Shown: positions 55,101 to 63,232 of the stretch, in pieces
Position numbering within the stretch: the first letter of the stretch is position 1
Layout: every line of letters starts with the position of its first letter
NCBI RefSeq assembly: GCF_006716905.1
Contig: NZ_VFPV01000002.1
Coordinates: 896,501-960,500, forward strand
From: Acidovorax temperans
GTDB lineage: Bacteria > Pseudomonadota > Gammaproteobacteria > Burkholderiales > Burkholderiaceae_C
DNA: 64,000 nt
Direction of reading: 5' to 3'
Notes under the pieces: model-generated
Told to the model about the DNA's origin: nothing
What the model saw: only the letters and a program-made list of their open reading frames with translations
Database searches by the model: none
Translations under genes and position numbers: made by a program

Positions 55101-58100
55101 AGAGCGACAGCCGGGGTCTGCTGCTGTGCGACGCCAAGCTGGACGAGGCCGGTGAGGTGGAACTGGTGGTGACCGCCACCGACCGCGATGGCAACACCAG
55201 CGAGGCTGCTTCGTCCGTGTGGGTGACTCGCCAGGGCGAACTGTGGTTTGGCGGTGAAGACCATGACCGCATCGACCTGCTGCCCGAGAAGAAGAGCTAC
55301 CAGGTGGGCGAGACCGCCAAGTTCCAGGTGCGCATGCCGTTTCGCTTTGCCACTGCGCTGGTGGCGGTGGAGCGCGAGGGCATCATCGAAACCCATGTGC
55401 TGCAGCTCAATGGGCAAGACCCCACGGTGAGCCTCAAAGTGCAGTCCGACTGGGGCCCCAACGTCTACGTGAGCGTGCTGGCCCTGCGTGGTCGGCTGCG
55501 TGAGGTGCCTTGGTACAGCTTCTTCACCTGGGGCTTCAAGGCGCCGGGCGAGTGGTGGAACGCCTTCTGGTACGAGGGCAAGGAATACCAAGCACCGTCA
55601 GCGCTGGTCGATTTGTCCAAACCCGCCTTCCGCCTGGGGCTGGCTGAAATCCGCGTGGGCACGCAGACCCACCAGATCAATGTGAAGGTGGCGGCCGACA
55701 AGGAAAGCTACCCGGTGCGTGGCAAGGCCCAGGTCACCATCACCGCCACGCTGCCCGGCGGCAAGCCCGCGGCCAACGCTGAAGTGGCCGTGGCCGCCGT
55801 GGACCAGGCCCTACTGGAGCTGATGCCCAACGCCAGCTGGAACCTGCTCGAAGCCATGCTGCAGCGTCGCAGCTGGGGCGTGCAGACCTCCACCGCACAG
55901 ATGGAAATCATCGGCCGGCGCCACTATGGCAAGAAGGCGGTGCCTGCGGGCGGCGGCGGCGGCCGTGCGCAAACACGCGAGCTGCTCGACACGCTGCTGC
56001 TGTGGAACCCTACCGTGCAGCTCGATGCCAACGGGCAGGCCAAGGTGACGGTGCCGCTGAACGACGCACTCACCACCTTCAAGATTGTGGCGGTGGCCGA
56101 TGCGTCGGCAGGCTTGTTCGGCACGGGCAGCACCAGCATCCGCGCCACACAAGACCTGCAGATCATCAGCGGGCTGCCGCCGCTGGTGCGCGAGGGCGAC
56201 CAATTCCGTGCACAGATCACGCTGCGCAACACCACCAAGGCGGCCATGAAGGTGGAAGTGGCACCGCGTGCCACGCTGCTGGAACTCAAGCCCCAGCAGG
56301 TGGACATCCCCGCCGGTGAAGCGCGTGAAGTGGCGTGGGACGTGACGGCGCCAGCGCAGTTGGCGCAGACCCGTGCCGAGGCCATCCTGTGGGAAATCCA
56401 GGCGCGCGACACCGCTTCGGGCGCTACCGATGCCCTCAAGGCCCGCCAGCGCATCGTGCCTGCCGTGCCGCTCACGGTGCAGCAGGCCACGCTGGTGCAG
56501 GTGGATGGCAAGTTCGCCATCGATGCGGCGCCGCCCGCAGACGCCATCCCCGGCCGGGGCGGTTTGAAGATGTCGCTGCAGCCCAAGCTGGGAGGCTCGG
56601 GAGATGGGGGCCTGCCCGGCGTGCGCGACTGGTGGGCGGCCTACCCGTTCAGCTGCCTGGAGCAGCAGACCAGCAAGGCCGTGGGCCTGCGCGACGGCAA
56701 GCTGTGGCAAACCGTGGTGGCCAACCTGCCCACGTATCTGGACAGCGACGGTCTGGCCAGCTACTTCCCGCCGCGCAGCGGAGATGCCAACACGGGCAGC
56801 GACACCCTCACGGCCTACCTGCTGGCTGCCACGCACGAGGCTGCCGCCATCAGCCCCGCTTTTGCGCTGCCCGACGAGGCCCGTGCGCCGATGGAGCGCG
56901 CCCTGATCGCGTTTGTGGAAGGCCGCATCCAGCGCAGCCACTGGAGCCCGCGCAAGGATCTGGACATGCGCAAGCTCGCCGCCATCGAGGCCCTGTCGCG
57001 CTACGGCAAGGCCCAGGGCCGCATGCTCAGCAGCATCACCATTGCGCCCAACCAGTGGCCCACGCACTCGGTGATTGATTGGGTGAATGTTTTGAAGCGC
57101 GTGGCCGATGTGCCCGAGCGCGACAAACGCCTGGCCGAGGCGATGCAAATATTGCGCGCGCGCCTGTCGTTCCAGGGCACCAAGCTCATCTTCAGCACCG
57201 AGCAGGACGACTACTGGTGGTGGCTGATGCAAAACGGCGACGTGAACACCGCGCGCCTGATGCTGGCCGTGATGGACGACCCCACCTGGAAGGACGACAT
57301 GGGCCGCCTGGCCAATGGCTTCATCAGCCGCCAGCAGGCCGGTGCGTGGCACACCACCACCGCCAACCTGTGGGGTGGCCTGGCGCTCGAAAAATTCAGC
57401 GCCAAGTTTGAAGCCACCCCCGTGGCGGGCGCTACCAAAGCCACGATGGGGGGCAACAACGCCAGCGTGGACTGGAGCAAAGTCGAGCGCGTCAAGACCA
57501 CCGACGCCAGCGGCGCCGCCCACCAGACCACCTGGTTTGGCGCGCCTGCCGCACCGGGCAACCTGAAGAACAACAGCATGTTCCTGCCCTGGGGCAAAGC
57601 CGGTGGGAAGGAAGCGCTGGAAGTGACACACCAGGGCACCGGCAAGCCCTGGCTCACCTTGCAGTCGGTGGCAGCGGTGGAACTGAAGGCGCCGTTCGCA
57701 GCCGGCTATTCCATCAAGAAGACGGTGACCCCGGTCGAGCAGGCCAACAAGTCGCTGCCCGCAGGCCAGTACACCCGTGGCGATGTGCTGCGTGTGAAGC
57801 TGGAAGTGAATGCCAGCGCCGACATGACCTGGGTGGCCATCACCGACCCCATCCCGGGCGGCGCCACCATTTTGGGCAGCGGCCTGGGCCGCGACTCGGA
57901 AATTGCCACACAGGGTGAAAAGCAAAGCGGCAGCGGCTGGGCCGCGTTTGAAGAGCGCAGCTTTGAGTCCTTCCGCAGCTACTACCAGTACCTGCCCAAG
58001 GGCACGGTGACCATGGAATACACCGTGCGCCTGAACAACGTGGGCGACTTCGCCTTGCCGCCCAGCCGGGTGGAAGCACTGTACGCGCCCGAGATGTTTG

Positions 58101-58147
58101 GTGAAGCGCCAAATGCACGGGTGAAGGTGGGAGCGGCCGCGCGTTGA
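52124..58147 (+). CDS. Bacterial alpha-2-macroglobulin with thioester (YfhM-like)
   Basis: A 2007-residue exported protein (signal ATTALVGGLLLAAQAQA, ending near residue 27). Bacterial A2Ms trap proteases in the periplasm through a thioester. The many-domain layout is visible: N-terminal MG repeats, an A2M N-terminal region near 800-1000, the A2M family block KVTVPLNDALTTFKIVAVAD, and the thioester YPFSCLEQQTSK with Cys1511. An alpha-helical thioester domain and C-terminal MG10-like DMTWVAITDPIPGGATILGSGL follow. Residues 108-126 (KSASGALLTGAKSYQFNS) are encoded by a dispersed palindromic repeat. No lipobox is seen, unlike E. coli YfhM. It overlaps pbpC, the usual partner. Confidence 0.93.
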   Translation: MKTLWRNARATTALVGGLLLAAQAQALQIVSFSPQGEVARVRQAVAKFDAAAVTFGDPKAPAPLAISCNDAAASKGTGRWTSEREWVFDFEADLPPGMRCTATVKPEFKSASGALLTGAKSYQFNSGGPFVQGVRPNTYQQLDEEQFFVLQLNGPATTESVQANVWCALEGVGERVPVRMIEGAQRTDLLKALGLEKRAAKEPLQFPSFACNRRLTSGSQLQLVFGKGVATPSGVANSVEKRFTYRVREAFAAEFSCERENAQAACMPLRPLSLSFNAPVPRKLAMAIRLKSANETFKPRMDGGEDGGDADAVINGVQFDAPLPEQTSFTLELPKDFKDASGRTLRNAASFPLRVATAGLPPLAKFAAAPFGVVERFAEGPDGPALLPVTLRNVEAGLKVQGLQAGAAPAPTPPVPPTGKVSTLKPSTDADIIAWFRKVARYDDYHVPRRVAARDVKGPLPKVIDDERDHVQTRMLSLLAGQGGVKTLDLPQVTGKELRPFEVVGIPLPPGFHVVEIASQKLGASLLDGRHGEGRTMYVRTSALVTNLGVHFKLGRENAAVWVTSLDKGKPVAGAKVRVSDCRGRELAQAITNEQGVAMIEGLSPDAPSCHSNDDYGQGSSAYFVSARHTQAGVEDMAFTWSDWQRGIEPWRFNVPTSSEVQPDARAHTVFDRTLLRAGETVSMKHYYRLENRKGFDAPAAGPGTLLITHVGSGQQFEQPVQWRKTPTGGLSAVNSFAIPPAAKLGEYSVELQGAGAERGAITTGQFRVEEFRLPVLEGRIAPADSKPLVRVRSVPTDVQVNYVAGGGAANLPVRVSALVRSKYLQFADYDMFSFTPPRHKGAVNAQSDDEEASAGQDARVVADKLPLTLDRNGTGKVTIDNLPQSRRPRELLLEATYADPNGEVQTLRSTHTLWPAGVVAGIKTEGWASASQKIRFQALALQHNGQAAPNTALQVQAIARITTTTRKRMVGGFYSYDNQTSTKDLGTVCTGKSDSRGLLLCDAKLDEAGEVELVVTATDRDGNTSEAASSVWVTRQGELWFGGEDHDRIDLLPEKKSYQVGETAKFQVRMPFRFATALVAVEREGIIETHVLQLNGQDPTVSLKVQSDWGPNVYVSVLALRGRLREVPWYSFFTWGFKAPGEWWNAFWYEGKEYQAPSALVDLSKPAFRLGLAEIRVGTQTHQINVKVAADKESYPVRGKAQVTITATLPGGKPAANAEVAVAAVDQALLELMPNASWNLLEAMLQRRSWGVQTSTAQMEIIGRRHYGKKAVPAGGGGGRAQTRELLDTLLLWNPTVQLDANGQAKVTVPLNDALTTFKIVAVADASAGLFGTGSTSIRATQDLQIISGLPPLVREGDQFRAQITLRNTTKAAMKVEVAPRATLLELKPQQVDIPAGEAREVAWDVTAPAQLAQTRAEAILWEIQARDTASGATDALKARQRIVPAVPLTVQQATLVQVDGKFAIDAAPPADAIPGRGGLKMSLQPKLGGSGDGGLPGVRDWWAAYPFSCLEQQTSKAVGLRDGKLWQTVVANLPTYLDSDGLASYFPPRSGDANTGSDTLTAYLLAATHEAAAISPAFALPDEARAPMERALIAFVEGRIQRSHWSPRKDLDMRKLAAIEALSRYGKAQGRMLSSITIAPNQWPTHSVIDWVNVLKRVADVPERDKRLAEAMQILRARLSFQGTKLIFSTEQDDYWWWLMQNGDVNTARLMLAVMDDPTWKDDMGRLANGFISRQQAGAWHTTTANLWGGLALEKFSAKFEATPVAGATKATMGGNNASVDWSKVERVKTTDASGAAHQTTWFGAPAAPGNLKNNSMFLPWGKAGGKEALEVTHQGTGKPWLTLQSVAAVELKAPFAAGYSIKKTVTPVEQANKSLPAGQYTRGDVLRVKLEVNASADMTWVAITDPIPGGATILGSGLGRDSEIATQGEKQSGSGWAAFEERSFESFRSYYQYLPKGTVTMEYTVRLNNVGDFALPPSRVEALYAPEMFGEAPNARVKVGAAAR
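52445..52502. repeat. Dispersed palindromic repeat, copy 9, in frame inside the A2M gene
   Basis: TTCAAATCAGCCTCTGGCGC, TTTGTTGACGGGCGC, AAAAAGCTATCAATTCAATAGC. Compared with the intergenic copies it keeps the GCGC arms and the GCTAT...ATAGC end. It adds about 19 codons with no stop, between two MG-type strands. Confidence 0.8.
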
Positions 58148-60495
58148 GGGCATTGAACGCCTTGCTTCACGCCCCGCCGCCACGCAGCGCCTGGCGGCAA
58201 TGCGCTGTGGTGCTGCTTGCCGGTACAACGGCCATGGCTGCCCACGCCCTGCCCAGCTACGAGGAGGTGCGCGCCGACTTTCGCCCGTCTGACACGCTCA
58301 TCCTCTCGCGTGAAGGGGAGGTGGTGCAGCGCCTGCGCACTGACGCCACGGTGCGCCGCGGCCAGTGGGTGCCGCTGGCCGATGTGTCGCCTGCGCTGCG
58401 CATGGCGCTGGTGCTGAGTGAGGACAAGCGCTTTTACGAGCACAGCGGGGTGGATTGGCGCGCTGCCTCAGCCGCTGCCTGGGGCAACCTCTGGAACCAG
58501 CGCACGCGGGGTGCCAGCACCATCACCATGCAACTTGCGGGGCTGCTCGACGGTGACTGGCGCCAAGGGCCGGGCGGGCGCTCGGTGGTGCAAAAAATTG
58601 GGCAGACGTTGGCCGCACAGGTGCTGGACCGGCGCTGGCGCAAAGACCAGATCCTGGAGGCGTACCTGAACCTCGTGCCGTTTCGCGGCGAGGTGGTGGG
58701 TATTGATGCGCTGAGCCGCACTCTGTTTGGCAAGGCAGCCCATGGCTTGCAAGACCGCGAGGCAGCCGTGGCCGCCGCCCTGGTGCGCGCCCCCAACGCC
58801 AAGCCGGCCCTGGTGGCGCAGCGTGCCTGCGGCGTGTTGCGGGCCATGCAGCCGCCAAAAGCCGCAGTCGATTGCGATGCGCTGGAGCTGTTCACCACCG
58901 CCGCCGTGCAGCGGCGCGCGTTTGATGCCACCGAAGGCGCAGCGCCGCACTTTGCGCGCTATGCCTTGCGCCAGCAGGCAGAGGCGGCGGCAGCGTCACC
59001 AGCCGCCCCATCCGCCGCCAGCAATGGCACCCCGCAGCTGCGCACCACGTTGCGCGCACCCTTGCAGCGCTTTGCCACCCAAACCCTGCAGCAGCACCTG
59101 CGTGAACTGCGCGGGCGGAATGTGGAAGACGGCGCGGTGCTGGTGCTGGACAACGCCACGGGGGCTGTGCTGGCGTGGGTGGGGTCGTCAGGCGCATTGA
59201 GTCAGGCCAGTGAGGTCGATGGCGTGCTGGCCGCGCGCCAGCCAGGCTCAACGCTCAAGCCGTTTCTGTACGCGCAGGCGATTGCCGAGCAGCGGCTCAC
59301 GGCGGCTTCGCTGGTGGATGACTCGTCGGCCCAGATCGCCACGTCCAGTGGCCTGTACATCCCGCAGAACTACGACCGCCAGTTCAAGGGCTGGGTGTCG
59401 GTGCGCACGGCGCTGGCCGCGTCGCTCAATGTGCCGGCCGTGCGCACGCTGGTGATGGTGACGCCCGATGCCTTCCACCGCCAACTGGGGGCGCTGGGCC
59501 TGCCGTTGCGCGAAAACGGCGATTACTTTGGCTATAGCCTGGCCCTGGGCAGTGCCGAGGTGCCCTTGCTGCACCTGACCAATGCCTTTCGTTCGCTGGC
59601 CAACGGCGGGCGCTTCAGCCCGGTGGTGGTGTTGCCGACGCGAGCGCGCCCGGCGTTCACCCAGGCGCTGGATGCGCGCGCTGCCTTCATCGTGGGCGAC
59701 ATCCTTTCAGACGGCAACGCCCGCGCCCGCACCTTCGGCACCGACAGCGTGCTGGCCACCCGCTTCTGGTCGGCCGTGAAAACAGGCACCAGCAAAGACA
59801 TGCGTGACAACTGGGCGGTGGGCTGGTCCGAACGCTACACCGTGGGCGTGTGGGTGGGCAATGCCAGCGGCGCTGCGATGCACGATGTGAGCGGCACCAG
59901 CGGGGCCGCGCCCGTATGGGCTACCGTGATGGGCTTTCTACATGCGCGCGAGCCCAGCCGCCCGCCGCGCCCGCCGCAGGGGCTGGTGCAGTGGCCTGTG
60001 CGGTTTGGGCCTGCGGGGGGCGATGGCGACAGCGCCACGGCCTCACTCCCGCTGGAGGCTGCGCGCACCGAGTGGTTTGTGCCAGGCACGCAGCAGTCTG
60101 TGTTTGCTATCAATAACGTAGCTGATGGCGCTTTATCAGTAAGCGCTGGAGGCCAAAAACGTTCAAAACCCGCAGAACCCCAGGCTGACCTGGGGCCTGC
60201 GCGTATCCTGATGCCGGTTCACGGCACGGTCATCGCGCTGGACCCGGACATTCCGCCCCAGTCCCAGCGCTTGCGGCTGCAGGCCGCCGACCTTGCAGCC
60301 CCCCGCCTGGCATGGCGCATGGACGGCAAGCCCCTGGGGCGGGGGGCTGTGCTGGAGTGGCTGCCCTGGCCGGGCCGGCACACGCTGGAACTGGTAAACG
60401 CCCAGGGGGAGGTGCTGGACACGGTGCGTTTTGAAGTGCGCGGTGCCGGGGTGGCGCCGGGGGCCGTCCCCGGCACCGCCTCGAAGCCCCGATGA
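58144..60495 (+). CDS. pbpC: Penicillin-binding protein 1C
   Basis: PbpC is a bifunctional peptidoglycan glycosyltransferase and putative transpeptidase. The TTG start at 58144 overlaps the A2M stop (TTGA), with GGGAG ten bases upstream. The 783 residues have an N-terminal signal anchor (CAVVLLAGTTAMAAHAL), the GT51 domain (SEDKRFYEHSGVDW with Glu93; RGASTITMQLAGLLDGDWRQ; AYLNLVPFRGEVVGIDALS), the transpeptidase with Ser369 in QPGSTLKPF and KTGTSKDMRDNW (Lys546), and a C-terminal BiPBP-type domain (~690-780). Residues ~654-672 come from an inserted palindromic repeat, in the linker before that domain. Confidence 0.94.
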   Translation: MRALNALLHAPPPRSAWRQCAVVLLAGTTAMAAHALPSYEEVRADFRPSDTLILSREGEVVQRLRTDATVRRGQWVPLADVSPALRMALVLSEDKRFYEHSGVDWRAASAAAWGNLWNQRTRGASTITMQLAGLLDGDWRQGPGGRSVVQKIGQTLAAQVLDRRWRKDQILEAYLNLVPFRGEVVGIDALSRTLFGKAAHGLQDREAAVAAALVRAPNAKPALVAQRACGVLRAMQPPKAAVDCDALELFTTAAVQRRAFDATEGAAPHFARYALRQQAEAAAASPAAPSAASNGTPQLRTTLRAPLQRFATQTLQQHLRELRGRNVEDGAVLVLDNATGAVLAWVGSSGALSQASEVDGVLAARQPGSTLKPFLYAQAIAEQRLTAASLVDDSSAQIATSSGLYIPQNYDRQFKGWVSVRTALAASLNVPAVRTLVMVTPDAFHRQLGALGLPLRENGDYFGYSLALGSAEVPLLHLTNAFRSLANGGRFSPVVVLPTRARPAFTQALDARAAFIVGDILSDGNARARTFGTDSVLATRFWSAVKTGTSKDMRDNWAVGWSERYTVGVWVGNASGAAMHDVSGTSGAAPVWATVMGFLHAREPSRPPRPPQGLVQWPVRFGPAGGDGDSATASLPLEAARTEWFVPGTQQSVFAINNVADGALSVSAGGQKRSKPAEPQADLGPARILMPVHGTVIALDPDIPPQSQRLRLQAADLAAPRLAWRMDGKPLGRGAVLEWLPWPGRHTLELVNAQGEVLDTVRFEVRGAGVAPGAVPGTASKPR
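60103..60158. repeat. Dispersed palindromic repeat, copy 10, in frame inside pbpC
   Basis: TTTGCTATCAATAACGTAGCTGATGGCGCTTTATCAGTAAGCGCTGGAGGCCAAAAACG. It encodes FAINNVADGALSVSAGGQK, without stop codon, between the transpeptidase and the C-terminal domain. Confidence 0.82.
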
Positions 60496-60734
60496 GGCAG
60501 GTGACCCGTCGGTCATTGCCCCTGATGCCGTTGTGGCGATCACTACAATGGTGTGCAACTCTATGCATATGTTGTCCATACATGCTTATTCCCCCGCGCA
60601 TTTCACGCCACAGCGGCGCTGAAATCCACCGCGACGTCACCTTAGCAGCCGCTTCACGGCCCAGTGTGGGGCCTGGCCGTCGTTCTGTGGGCAGTGCGCG
60701 GGCCCGTGGAGCCGGCTTCGATCAATAGCCACGC

Positions 60735-63020
60735 ATGTCTGCCGTCCGTTCCCTTCTGTCTCAGCGGTTTCTCTGGATGGCCTTGCTGCTGTCCCTCGGG
60801 ATCGGCGCCTTGTCAGTGCGTGCTCTGTGGACGTTGCGCAACGACGAGTGGACCTACGCACTCAAAGCCAATGCCAACCTGGTGGGCACGCTGGCGCATT
60901 CGCTGGAGTGGACGCTGGATTCGGTGGACCAGTCTTTGATCACGGTGGTGGAGGGGATTGAGAGCGCTGGCGAGTTGTCCTCTTCAGCCCATATGCGCGA
61001 TCGCCTGCGGGAAGTCGTTCGCTTTGAAAGCGTGGTGCGCCTGCATGCATTGGGCAATGTGGTGGTGATCAATGCCCAGGGCGATGTGATTCTGGATTCT
61101 GGCTCGCAGGAGCCTCGCAAGGCCAACGTTGCCGACCGGGATTATTTCCTGGCGTTCAAGGAGCGGGGGCATGAGGGCCTGTTTGTGGGCCGGCCGGTGC
61201 CCTCCCGCATTACCGGGGTCATGTCGCTGCCCCTGGCGCGCGGCTTTCGCACACCCCAGGGCGAGTTTGGCGGCATTGTGCTGGGCGCGGTGCGGCTGAG
61301 CTACTTCAACGAGCTGTTTGCCTCGGTGGATCTGGGCGAGAGCAGCGGCGTCAATCTGTTTCGTAACGATGGTGTCATCGTTTCGCGCTTTCCCTATGGT
61401 GACGCGGACGTGGGCAAGAGCATTGCGGGCACGCCCAACATGATCCGCTTTCAGCAGGAGAAAGAAGGCAGCTTTGTGGGGCGTGCGGCGCTGGATGGGG
61501 TGGAGCGCTCGTATTCCTTCAAGCACGTGGGGCGCTTTCCGCTGATCCTGAACTTGGCCCAGGCCAAGGCCACCATTTTCAAGAAGTGGAACCGCTCGGC
61601 TTGGGGGCTGGGGCTGTTCACCTTCGCGCTCATGCTGGCGTGCATGGCGCTGGCGGTGCTTTTCAACCGCGAGTTGCATCGCCGCCAGGCGGTGAGTGCG
61701 CAACTGCAGCGCGCCGAGCGCGACTTGAGCAATATCTTGCACAGCATCCCTTCGCTGGTCGGCTCGTGGGATGTGAACCTCTACAACCGCTTTGGCAACC
61801 AGGCCCACGAGACCTGGTTTGGCGTGCCGCTCGAAAAGCTGCACGGAATGCACATGCGCGATCTGCTGGGGCCCGAGCGCTTCCAGCAAACCGAGTTGCT
61901 GCTGGCCAAGGCTCTGGAGGGCGAGGTGCAGGTTTTTGAGACCCGGCTGACGGATGCTCAGGGCATACGGCGGCACATCATCGTGTCGTACACCCCCGAG
62001 CGCGATGGCGACAAGGTGCTGGGCCTGTTCATCCAGGCCACCGACATCAGCGAGCGCAAGCGCATGGAAGACCTGCTCTTTGAAGAAAAAGAGCTGATGC
62101 GCCTGACCCTGCAGTCCATTGGCGATGCCGTGGTGTGCTGCGACGCGCAGGGGCAAGTCACTTACCTGAACCCGGTGGCTCAGCGGCTTACAGGCTGGCA
62201 GGGCTTCGACGCCGCCGGCTGCGATGTGGATGAAGTGATTCGGCTGGTTCCATCGGAGGTGGGCGCTGATCTCAAGAGCCCGCTGCGCGCTGCCATGCGG
62301 GACGACCGTGCCTTGCCGCCCACGCGCGGTGCGATCTCCCATCGCACCACCCACCAGCGGTTTGATGTGGAACTTTCAGCCAGCCCGATTGCCGATCGCC
62401 ATGGCCATGTGACGGGCGCAGTGGCCGTGCTGCGCGATGTGACCCAGGCTGTGGCCATGCAGGCGCGTATGGCGCGGCTGGCCCATTACGACGTGCTGAC
62501 TGATCTGCCCAACCGCGTGTTGCTGCAAGACCGCGCCCAGCAAGCCATTGCCCAGGCCCAGCGCGAAGGCAAGTGCGTGGCGGTGATTTACCTCGACCTC
62601 GATGGTTTCAAGCAGGTCAACGACGCCATGGGCCACGACGTGGGCGACCAGCTGCTGGTGCAGTGGTCACGCCGCCTGCAGGCCGTGGTGCGGCAGACCG
62701 ACACGGTGTGCCGCCAGGGCGGGGACGAGTTCGTTTTGCTGCTGCCAGCCATTGGCGGCGCCGAGCAGGCAGGCGTGGTGGCGCGCAAACTCATGCAGCA
62801 GTGCGTGGAGCCATTTGTGCTGCAGGGCGTGACCCTGTCGCTGGGGCTCAGCGGGGGCATCAGCCTGTACCCACAGCATGGCCAGAATCTGGACGAACTC
62901 ACGCGCCATGCCGACGCTGCGATGTATGCCGCCAAGCAGGCCGGGCGCAACCAGATCCGCCAGTATCAAGGCCCCGCAACGCCGCCCAGTCTGGTGGTGC
63001 AGAAGGACGAACTGGCCTGA
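60735..63020 (+). CDS. Membrane diguanylate cyclase with Cache-type sensor and PAS domains
   Basis: The 761-residue protein has TM1 (FLWMALLLSLGIGALSVRALW), a periplasmic dCache-like sensor (VVVINAQGDVILDSGS; ADRDYFLAFKERGHEGLFVGRPV), TM2 at ~290-310 (WGLGLFTFALMLACMALAVLF), a PAS domain (NILHSIPSLVGSWDV to YTPERDG), a second PAS (LTLQSIGDAVVCCDAQGQVTYLNPVAQRLTGWQ), and a GGDEF domain (HYDVLTDLPNRVLLQDR, then CRQGGDEFVLLLP at 658-670). The GGDEF motif is intact, so it should make cyclic di-GMP; an RxxD inhibitory site is not evident. No EAL domain. Function in motile-sessile control is inferred. Signals unknown. Confidence 0.92.
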   Translation: MSAVRSLLSQRFLWMALLLSLGIGALSVRALWTLRNDEWTYALKANANLVGTLAHSLEWTLDSVDQSLITVVEGIESAGELSSSAHMRDRLREVVRFESVVRLHALGNVVVINAQGDVILDSGSQEPRKANVADRDYFLAFKERGHEGLFVGRPVPSRITGVMSLPLARGFRTPQGEFGGIVLGAVRLSYFNELFASVDLGESSGVNLFRNDGVIVSRFPYGDADVGKSIAGTPNMIRFQQEKEGSFVGRAALDGVERSYSFKHVGRFPLILNLAQAKATIFKKWNRSAWGLGLFTFALMLACMALAVLFNRELHRRQAVSAQLQRAERDLSNILHSIPSLVGSWDVNLYNRFGNQAHETWFGVPLEKLHGMHMRDLLGPERFQQTELLLAKALEGEVQVFETRLTDAQGIRRHIIVSYTPERDGDKVLGLFIQATDISERKRMEDLLFEEKELMRLTLQSIGDAVVCCDAQGQVTYLNPVAQRLTGWQGFDAAGCDVDEVIRLVPSEVGADLKSPLRAAMRDDRALPPTRGAISHRTTHQRFDVELSASPIADRHGHVTGAVAVLRDVTQAVAMQARMARLAHYDVLTDLPNRVLLQDRAQQAIAQAQREGKCVAVIYLDLDGFKQVNDAMGHDVGDQLLVQWSRRLQAVVRQTDTVCRQGGDEFVLLLPAIGGAEQAGVVARKLMQQCVEPFVLQGVTLSLGLSGGISLYPQHGQNLDELTRHADAAMYAAKQAGRNQIRQYQGPATPPSLVVQKDELA

Positions 63021-63232
63021 GGCCCTGAACGGGTGCGCGCAGCGCATGACGTTCCTTTCGCACCCGGTTGGCGGCGAGGATGGCTGGCCATGCGCTTCGC
63101 CCGCAATGGGCCGAGCAGCGTGCCACGGCACGGAATGGAAATTTGTTGCAAGCCCGCGCAAATAATTTTGATGGTCTGGCGTTTTGCCAGGGCCTACCAT
63201 GCAGCGCTGTATTTCAAGAACGGAGCGAGAGC

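Noticed and set aside
52451-55591. 1046-codon minus-strand open frame inside the A2M gene
   Set aside because: Shadow frame; the plus-strand A2M has signal peptide, thioester and overlapping pbpC.
63171-63200. CTGGC-GTTTT-GCCAG palindrome and TGGT...ACCA before the lldD-like gene as an LldR-type operator
   Set aside because: The spacing does not fit the known TGGTNNNACCA pattern; too weak to list.
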